Positions 7,643 to 11,680 of a DNA stretch of 11,680 nucleotides are shown one piece after another. The first letter of the stretch is position 1; each line of letters starts with the position of its first letter. Origin of the DNA: Planctomycetaceae bacterium (GTDB lineage Bacteria; Planctomycetota; Phycisphaerae; SM23-33); the NCBI GenBank assembly GCA_021371965.1, contig JAJFVE010000092.1, positions 1 to 11,680 on the forward strand, read 5' to 3'. A program made the position numbers and the translations under genes. The notes below the pieces were generated by a model. The model saw nothing but the letters and a program-made list of their open reading frames with translations, had not been told where the DNA came from and ran no database searches.

Positions 7643-7677
7643 GCTGTCGGCTCTCAGCTGTCAGCTATCAGCCGTCA
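7643..7677. repeat. 7-bp-period array (GCTNTCA family, single arm, locus D)
   Basis: Five tandem 7-bp units begin 15 bp after the kinase stop codon. The variants in order are GCTGTCG, then GCTCTCA, then GCTGTCA, then GCTATCA, then GCCGTCA. The same order, lacking the third unit and with a changed second unit, occurs at 10492-10519 after the dUTPase gene. No inverted partner arm is visible downstream, so this is a half element. Confidence 0.8.
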
Positions 7678-7748
7678 GCGCCACTGCCAGATCCGCCGGT
7701 ACCCAATGGCCGGAACGACTCTGGGTTATGATCGTAATCCATTTATAC

Positions 7749-7796
7749 TAAAATACTTACATTAACACTGCTGACGATATATTTATAAGTATTTTA
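7749..7796. repeat. AT-rich 11-bp inverted repeat
   Basis: TAAAATACTTA (7749-7759) and its exact reverse complement TAAGTATTTTA (7786-7796) flank a 26-base spacer. The surrounding 7735-7815 is strikingly AT-rich compared with the GC-rich rest of the window. It lies between two convergent genes. It could be a weak bidirectional terminator, a protein binding site or the trace of an inserted element; there is no GC-rich stem, so a classical intrinsic terminator is unlikely. Confidence 0.6.
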
Positions 7797-7952
7797 CAGA
7801 ACATCACTTATGATTTTTGGGAGGGCCAATTCCTGCCACCATAGAGGGGGTGGTCCAGCGGTTCCCCGCAAAGTGCTGTGAAAAGTACAACAAAGTGCAA
7901 GGAAGTGGAATTGCGGTATAGGCCGTACCGCTTTCGGCAGGCAAATATCTTG

Positions 7953-8038
7953 CGACACAGAGACGCAGAGAAAACGGGGGCAGCAAAAGCTTCTTAAGTC
8001 CAGTTGCTTTTCTCGTTTTTCTCTGCGGCTCTGTGTGG
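7953..8038. repeat. Long imperfect inverted repeat, CACAGAG type (locus E)
   Basis: The left arm (7953-7976) contains CACAGAGACGCAGAGA and the right arm (8014-8038) contains TCTCTGCGGCTCTGTG. They are complementary over about 24 positions with two mismatches and one extra T. The unit period here is about 8 bp (CACAGAGA, CGCAGAGA). On the minus strand the first arm starts 9 bp after the DUF2961 gene's stop codon, so the transcript end could fold into a stable hairpin; it may serve as a terminator, though no clean U-run follows. Confidence 0.8.
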
Positions 8039-8047
8039 CATATTCCC

Positions 8048-9220
8048 TTACTTCTTCTTGAACCGGTCTGCCCACTTCTTTTTCATCGCCTTCATCTCGG
8101 CATTGAGCTTGACGGGCTTGCCGGGGCATTGGGCTTTCTTGTCGATGATCCAGTTGCCAGCCACGTCTCGCTTGACGGGCATGCGCTTGGCTACCGGCGG
8201 CGGGGTCTTGGCGCGGGTGGGCTTGGCGGCGTACCAGTACGCCACCGAGCACACGTCGCTGGTCAGGTGGTTGCCGTGGCCGACTTCGATGGTGGCCTTG
8301 ATCTCCTTGGTGAACCGGATCGGGTTCTCGACGTGGAAGACGTAGCTGGTCTGGTAGCCGCCCTGGGCCCGCCAGTCGGTGTTGGTGCCGGTGCGGCGGT
8401 CGTGCTCCCAGATCGTCGAGCCGCAGCGCCAGTACCGCGTGTCCTGCATGCCCCAGGCGTGCGAGAGGTAGTCTTCGCTGCCGGTGCCGTGCAGGTCCGG
8501 CGGCCAATGGTAGCCGTCCACCCAGATCATGTCGTCGCCCTCGCCCCACCACGTGCCGCTGAAGTTGGTGACGCTGAGGTTGCAGCCGATGTACTGCCCG
8601 CAGCCCTTGGTCTCGAGGATCACGTAGTTGTTGTCCCAGGCCGTGCGCTCGGTGTTGACGATGTTGGCCTCGGCGGTGTTGACGCCGACCTCCGGCCCCC
8701 AGCCGCCGAATGGATACTGACGGCGGAACTCGGCGTGGAAGTAGCCGGTATCCTCGGGCAGTTCGGGCATGGTCTCGTAGTCGACATAGAACCAGAACCA
8801 GTGGTCCTGCTGACTCTCGTTGACCAGCTCGATCTTGGCCCGCCTGGCGAAGGGCATGGGGATGTAGCAATTGAAGGCCGTGCTGCCGTTGAACTGGTAC
8901 GGCATGTTCGTCGAGGACGAGAAGAACGCCGAGTCGAAGTCGTTCACGAGGCCGTGGCCCATGCAGAAGAAATCGCCGATGGGAGCGATCACGCTCGGGG
9001 CGGCCGCGTCGTCCCAGGTCATCTTGATGAGCACCTCGCGCAGGCGCGCGTGCTGGGCCGTCCAGATGTGCGTGATCTTGCCCGGGCCTGCGATGTCGGC
9101 CATCACGACGGTCTGTCCGGGCTTGGCGACAAACCAGTCGCTGTTGCGCCCCGCGCGGTCCCAACTGGAGCTGCGAAGGCTGCGGTGCCCGCGGCGGATT
9201 CGCGTCAAGTCATCGAACAT
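8048..9220 (-). CDS. DUF2961 / glycoside hydrolase family 172-like protein
   Basis: A 390-residue protein of the DUF2961 family, which includes GH172 enzymes acting on fructofuranosides and D-arabinofuranosides. Family signatures visible are SRNPxWD-like SSSWDRAGRNSDWF near 17-30, WWGEGDDMIWVDG near 224-236 and HGTGSEDY near 244-251. E227 and E249 sit where, as I recall, the two catalytic glutamates of characterised GH172 enzymes lie. There is no signal peptide, so it probably acts on sugars already imported. After about residue 333 comes a Lys/Pro-rich tail that is not part of the usual fold. The start at 9220 is chosen because AAAGGA lies about 7 bases upstream; the in-frame ATG at 9235 has no ribosome site and lies almost on the predicted transcript start. 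The exact substrate is not readable. Confidence 0.85.
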   Translation of the reverse strand: MFDDLTRIRRGHRSLRSSSWDRAGRNSDWFVAKPGQTVVMADIAGPGKITHIWTAQHARLREVLIKMTWDDAAAPSVIAPIGDFFCMGHGLVNDFDSAFFSSSTNMPYQFNGSTAFNCYIPMPFARRAKIELVNESQQDHWFWFYVDYETMPELPEDTGYFHAEFRRQYPFGGWGPEVGVNTAEANIVNTERTAWDNNYVILETKGCGQYIGCNLSVTNFSGTWWGEGDDMIWVDGYHWPPDLHGTGSEDYLSHAWGMQDTRYWRCGSTIWEHDRRTGTNTDWRAQGGYQTSYVFHVENPIRFTKEIKATIEVGHGNHLTSDVCSVAYWYAAKPTRAKTPPPVAKRMPVKRDVAGNWIIDKKAQCPGKPVKLNAEMKAMKKKWADRFKKK

Positions 9221-9249
9221 GGTCGTTCCTTTCATAGAAGACGGGCGAC

Positions 9250-9278
9250 ATTATACGGTGCAGGCGCTGAGGTACATG
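9250..9278 (-). promoter_or_regulatory. Candidate promoter of the DUF2961 gene
   Basis: A perfect TATAAT (9250-9255, minus strand) lies about 30 bp upstream of the chosen start codon. The hexamer at the -35 distance (17 bp away, CATGTA at 9273-9278) is poor, so the promoter may depend on an activator. Transcription would begin near 9243, leaving a short leader that holds the AAAGGA ribosome site and favours the start at 9220. Confidence 0.45.
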
Positions 9279-9376
9279 GGAAAAGTCATCTTCTGCGCAA
9301 ATGGGATCGAAACGTCTGCGGCCGATTCGTCCCCAACGACGTGCCGGCCCGCGTCTGGGGAAATCAGAACCCCATC

Positions 9377-9405
9377 TTGCGTGCCGCGTCCGCGGCCGAT
9401 ATAGT
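9377..9405 (+). promoter_or_regulatory. Candidate sigma-70-type promoter of the lipoprotein gene
   Basis: TTGCGT (9377-9382) and TATAGT (9400-9405) are separated by 17 bp. TATAGT differs from the consensus at one base. Transcription would start near 9412, giving a leader of about 14 bases with GGGAG before the ATG at 9426 and ruling out a TTG start at 9408. The -35 neighbourhood matches that of the glyA-like gene over 13 bases. Confidence 0.5.
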
Positions 9406-9425
9406 CGTTGCGGGAGAAGATGACT

Positions 9426-9968
9426 ATGACCATTCGACTGGCACTGATCGTGGTGGCGGGCCTGGCGACCTTGAGCGGCTGCGCCAAGCAGACCTTCGAC
9501 GTGTCCTACATGCGGGCCGTTCAGGAGCTGATGCTGGCGTATCCCAAGTTCGACTCCAAGGCCCCGGACAACCTCTACGGCCCCGCCGACAAGCACCCGG
9601 CGTACGATTCGTTCTATCCGACGCTGGACGTGCGGCACGAGATCGTCAAGCATGGGAGCGAGTCTCGCGTGGTGATCGAGAACAGCAGCGCCAACTACAC
9701 TCGCAAGACGTACCTGACCGTCACGCGCCAGGAAGACAACCGTGTGCAAGCCTGGACCTTCAGCGAGCTGACCGGCAAGGGCCTCATGATGCCCATGCGC
9801 GACCTGAACTGGGAAACCGCGCGCCTCAATGAGTACGCCGCGCGGCTCAAACTGATCGAGGCCTCCAACGCCGACGCCGGCCCCATCGATTCCGAACCCC
9901 AGATCAAATCTCCCCCGCCGGCCAAAGCCAACACGCCCCTGCTGCCGACGGCGCCGAAGAAACGATAG
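9426..9968 (+). CDS. Small lipoprotein of unknown function
   Basis: A 180-residue protein that I do not recognise. The N-terminus has one Arg, a hydrophobic stretch and the lipobox LSGC with Cys19, so it should be a lipid-anchored exported protein. The middle (about 20-140) is mixed alpha/beta in character, with Tyr- and Asp-rich segments such as [18 protein letters not shown] and a stretch of beta-like residues near 70-110. The end is Pro/Ala/Lys-rich ([19 protein letters not shown]), probably disordered. The start at 9426 is preferred over ATG 9420 and TTG 9408 because GGGAG then sits 8-10 bases away and the signal peptide has normal length. It lies 62 bp upstream of the dUTPase gene on the same strand and may share its transcript. 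Confidence 0.8.
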   Translation: MTIRLALIVVAGLATLSGCAKQTFDVSYMRAVQELMLAYPKFDSKAPDNLYGPADKHPAYDSFYPTLDVRHEIVKHGSESRVVIENSSANYTRKTYLTVTRQEDNRVQAWTFSELTGKGLMMPMRDLNWETARLNEYAARLKLIEASNADAGPIDSEPQIKSPPPAKANTPLLPTAPKKR

Positions 9969-9985
9969 TCGCCAGTTCCCACCGT

Positions 9986-9997
9986 CGCGGCGCCGCG
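9986..9997. repeat. 12-bp perfect GC palindrome between the lipoprotein and dut genes
   Basis: CGCGGCGCCGCG is its own reverse complement and begins 17 bp after the lipoprotein stop codon. It could pair in a cruciform or as a weak terminator stem, but without a loop or U-run it is not a convincing terminator. In such GC-rich DNA it may be chance. Confidence 0.3.
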
Positions 9998-10030
9998 GTA
10001 CACTTGCCCCAAACCTTGTCTGGAGCAAAG

Positions 10031-10486
10031 ATGCCTGTCAGTCCGATAGAAATAAGGATCAGACGCAAGGACGATTGCCTTGACGTGCCCCTGCCGCAGT
10101 ACATGAGCGATCACGCGGCCGGGATGGATCTTTGCGCCGCCTGCGGCGAGGACGTGACGATCGCCCCCGGCCAGGTGCGGCTGGTGCCGTGCGGGTTCTA
10201 CATGGCCATGCCGGTCGGCTACGAGGCGCAGGTGCGGCCGCGGAGCGGGCTGGCGCTCAAGCACGGCGTCATGCTGCCCAACGCGCCAGGCACGATCGAC
10301 GCGGACTACCGCGGCGAGGTGTGCGTGATCCTGGGCAACGTCGGCAGCGAACCGTTTACGGTCCGCCGCGGAATGCGGATCGCCCAGATGGTGATCGCCC
10401 CGGTGACGCGAGCGTCGGTGCAGGTGGTCGATACTCTAGACGCCACCACCCGCGGCGACGGCGGCTTCGGGCATACGGGCGTGTGA
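10031..10486 (+). CDS. dut: dUTP diphosphatase (trimeric dUTPase)
   Basis: A 151-residue protein that hydrolyses dUTP to dUMP and pyrophosphate, keeping uracil out of DNA and supplying dUMP for thymidylate synthesis. All five motifs of the trimeric family are present in order: AGMDL (30-34), RPRSGLALK (69-77), [11 protein letters not shown] (87-97), RIAQMVI (116-122) and the C-terminal flexible [10 protein letters not shown] (141-150). Length is normal for the family. The start at 10031 has TGGAG 5 bases upstream; an in-frame ATG at 10004 has no ribosome site. The lipoprotein gene is just upstream. A paired repeat array begins 5 bp after the stop codon and fills the 90-bp gap before ftsK. Confidence 0.96.
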   Translation: MPVSPIEIRIRRKDDCLDVPLPQYMSDHAAGMDLCAACGEDVTIAPGQVRLVPCGFYMAMPVGYEAQVRPRSGLALKHGVMLPNAPGTIDADYRGEVCVILGNVGSEPFTVRRGMRIAQMVIAPVTRASVQVVDTLDATTRGDGGFGHTGV

Positions 10487-10491
10487 AGAAA

Positions 10492-10568
10492 GCTGTCGGC
10501 TTTCGGCTATCAGCCGTCAGTAAGAAACGGGATTGGCTGAGAGCTGATAGCTCAGAGCGAATAGCTGA
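10492..10568. repeat. Inverted pair of 7-bp-period arrays (GCTNTCA family, locus C)
   Basis: The left arm (10492-10519) has four tandem units from GCTGTCG to GCCGTCA. The right arm (10534-10568) has five units with consensus TAGCTGA, the reverse complement of TCAGCTA. The arms can pair with a short loop of about 14 bases. The array starts 5 bp after the dUTPase stop codon and ends 8 bp before the ftsK ATG, so it fills the whole gap. It could act as an attenuator or terminator between dut and ftsK, or be a neutral selfish repeat. Confidence 0.85.
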
Positions 10569-10576
10569 GTCCACGG

Positions 10577-11680
10577 ATGGCTACTAAAGACAAGAAGTCG
10601 AAAGTTTCTGCTCCGCCGGCGCGCCCCACTCCAAGGCCCGAGGTCCAGGGGCAGCATCGGTTCGTGCGATACTGCTTCATTCTGGCCCTGAGCGGGCTGG
10701 TGCTGCTGGCGTGGCTGAGCCTGCTGAGTTTCAGCCCGACCGATCAACCCTCGGGGCAGAAGTATCCGCCCGAAGTCAACAACGCCGCCGGCGTTATCGG
10801 TTCGTACGTCGCGTACTTCCTGCGATACTGGGTCGGCGGCGGCGCGTACATGGGGCTGCTGTTCGCCTCGGTGGCGGCCTTCATCCTCATCCTGGGCGGG
10901 CAGATCAAGGACCTCCCCTGGCGCATCGCCGGGACGCTGCTGCTGGTGGCCGCTACCAGTTCCGCCGCACACCTGGCGCGTCCGGGCGCTGCCGGCGACC
11001 CGTTCCACGCCGCGGCCGGCGTTCTGGGGATGGGGCTGGGCAGCCTGCTTAAGGCACACCTGGGCTCGTGGGGCGCGTGGATCGCCGTGGTCGTCTCGCT
11101 GTGCACGGGGATGATGCTGGCCGCTGACAATCTCGTGCTTCGCCTGCCGGGCCTGGGCAAGAAGGCCTGGCAGAACCGCCCGCAACTGCCCGATGTCCTG
11201 GGCGCCCTCAAGACTCAGGAGCCCCTGGCGGTTCCGGCCGGCGACAAGACCATCGTGACGCTCAAGCCGCGTCCGACGCCCGCCAGACCGTCCGCAGAGC
11301 CCGCGGCGATAGCGGCCGTGGCGCGTCCGGCCAGCACGGTGCCCGAGATCCCCCTCGTTGAGCGTCCGGCGCCGGTCGCGCCGGTTCGCCCCGCTCCTGC
11401 CCCCGCGCCGGCGCCCCGCGTGCAGGTCCCGCGGCCTGCCCCCAAGCCGGCAAAGGTCGACAAACGGAAAGACGATTACATCCTGCCCTCGGCTGACCTG
11501 CTGGCCAAGCCCACGCAGAACTATTCGCGGGAGCAGGATGCCCAGGCCCAGATCAAGCAGGCGGTGCTGCAGCAGACGCTGGACGATTTCAACGTCGCCG
11601 CCCAGGTCGTCGGCTACCAGACGGGCCCCGTGATCACGCTGTTCGAGCTGTCGCTGTCGGCCGGCGTCAAGGTCAGCCAG
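10577..11680 (+). CDS. ftsK: DNA translocase FtsK/SpoIIIE, N-terminal 368 codons (cut by window edge)
   Basis: This is the start of the membrane-anchored motor that pumps chromosome DNA through the division septum. The basic N-terminus is followed by hydrophobic segments near residues 33-52, 88-108, 116-132, 143-158 and 165-184, matching the four-helix FtsK membrane domain. A Pro/Ala-rich linker spans about 215-295. The start of the motor's alpha domain is clear: YILPSADLLAKP (301-312), a helix near 318-338, and VVGYQTGPVITLFEL (344-358) with GVKVSQ at the edge. The Walker motifs lie outside the window. The start at 10577 gives the expected N-terminus; the ribosome site is weak, with GAG from the last repeat unit 7-9 bases upstream. 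It follows dut on the same strand. Confidence 0.93.
   Translation, partial: MATKDKKSKVSAPPARPTPRPEVQGQHRFVRYCFILALSGLVLLAWLSLLSFSPTDQPSGQKYPPEVNNAAGVIGSYVAYFLRYWVGGGAYMGLLFASVAAFILILGGQIKDLPWRIAGTLLLVAATSSAAHLARPGAAGDPFHAAAGVLGMGLGSLLKAHLGSWGAWIAVVVSLCTGMMLAADNLVLRLPGLGKKAWQNRPQLPDVLGALKTQEPLAVPAGDKTIVTLKPRPTPARPSAEPAAIAAVARPASTVPEIPLVERPAPVAPVRPAPAPAPAPRVQVPRPAPKPAKVDKRKDDYILPSADLLAKPTQNYSREQDAQAQIKQAVLQQTLDDFNVAAQVVGYQTGPVITLFELSLSAGVKVSQ

Larger units (their letters stand above)
7628..8047. other. 420-bp convergent intergenic gap holding repeats and hairpins
   Basis: No gene is supported here. From the left it holds a 7-bp-period array, an AT-rich block with an 11-bp inverted repeat, a short CCACC/GGTGG hairpin near 7838-7855, a GCGGTA/TACCGC hairpin at 7913-7931, and a long CACAGAG-type inverted repeat next to the DUF2961 gene. 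The short open frames inside have no ribosome site or recognisable motif. The stretch 7800-7912 is not explained by anything I recognise. Confidence 0.6.

Noticed and set aside
7628..7800. Remnant of a LuxR-type DNA-binding domain after the kinase-receiver gene
   Set aside because: Translation of the three forward frames shows no typical linker or HTH pattern; a repeat array begins 15 bp after the stop.
7804..7986. Small 60-codon minus-strand gene in the convergent gap
   Set aside because: No ribosome site or motif, and it runs through the CACAGAG inverted repeat arm.
9221..9235. Earlier ATG (9235) for the DUF2961 gene
   Set aside because: Its five extra codons contain the AAAGGA ribosome site for the ATG at 9220, and nothing suitable precedes 9235.
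9408..9425. TTG (9408) or ATG (9420) start for the lipoprotein gene
   Set aside because: The candidate promoter would start transcription after 9408, and from 9420 the GGGAG is too close; 9426 gives proper spacing.
8033..9832. 599-codon open frame on the plus strand across the DUF2961 gene and lipoprotein start
   Set aside because: It is antisense to a gene with clear family motifs, has no ribosome site, and its composition (Val/Gly/Arg/Ala-rich) is typical of a GC-rich antisense shadow.
10132..10587. Overlapping 151-codon frame across dut and the array
   Set aside because: Arg/Gly/Ala-rich frame-shifted shadow of dut, which has all five dUTPase motifs in its own frame.

Overview
The window is GC-rich, tightly packed bacterial DNA carrying eight recognisable or partly recognisable genes and one small unknown lipoprotein gene. 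My best guess for the source is a Planctomycetota member, probably Phycisphaerae-like. The reasons are an lpl-type sugar importer with no ATPase gene, a DUF2961 (GH172) protein, an Ala/Thr/Gln/Pro-rich protein tail, a very large multi-PAS kinase, and intergenic spaces full of short 7-bp-period repeats. This is inference from style; no rRNA or other marker gene is present.

Layout, left to right. Positions 1-69 (minus) hold the first 23 codons of a probable serine hydroxymethyltransferase gene, with a strong ribosome site and a candidate promoter. Positions 226-3920 (minus) hold a three-gene carbohydrate importer operon read leftwards: solute-binding protein, then an LplB-like permease (ATGA overlap), then an LplC-like permease. 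Divergent from it, 4112-7627 (plus) encodes one soluble sensor protein with six PAS repeats, a NarL-type histidine kinase core and a C-terminal receiver domain but no DNA-binding domain. A 420-bp convergent gap of repeats and hairpins follows. Positions 8048-9220 (minus) encode a DUF2961 / GH172-like protein without a signal peptide. Divergent from it are a 180-residue lipoprotein (9426-9968), dUTPase (10031-10486) and the start of the DNA translocase gene ftsK (10577 to the window edge), all plus strand.

How the parts may work together: the importer would bring in oligosaccharides, and the cytoplasmic GH172-like enzyme is a plausible user of such sugars. The neighbouring kinase could sense a cytoplasmic or redox signal and is a candidate regulator of the importer, with a tandem 10-bp repeat in the shared upstream region. 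None of these functional links is proven by the sequence. The lipoprotein, dut and ftsK form a separate plus-strand group.

The most unusual content is in the spaces between genes. Two families of 7-bp-period repeats (core GTGAGTK and core GCTNTCA) form arrays, three of them paired as inverted arms that would fold into hairpins. A third inverted repeat (CACAGAG type) has the same placement. Five of the seven complete genes have such an array beginning within about 20 bp of the stop codon (in two cases touching it or 3 bp away), and two genes begin a few bases after one. Two arrays have the same order of variant units but differ by exactly one unit, which points to shared ancestry and whole-unit gain or loss.
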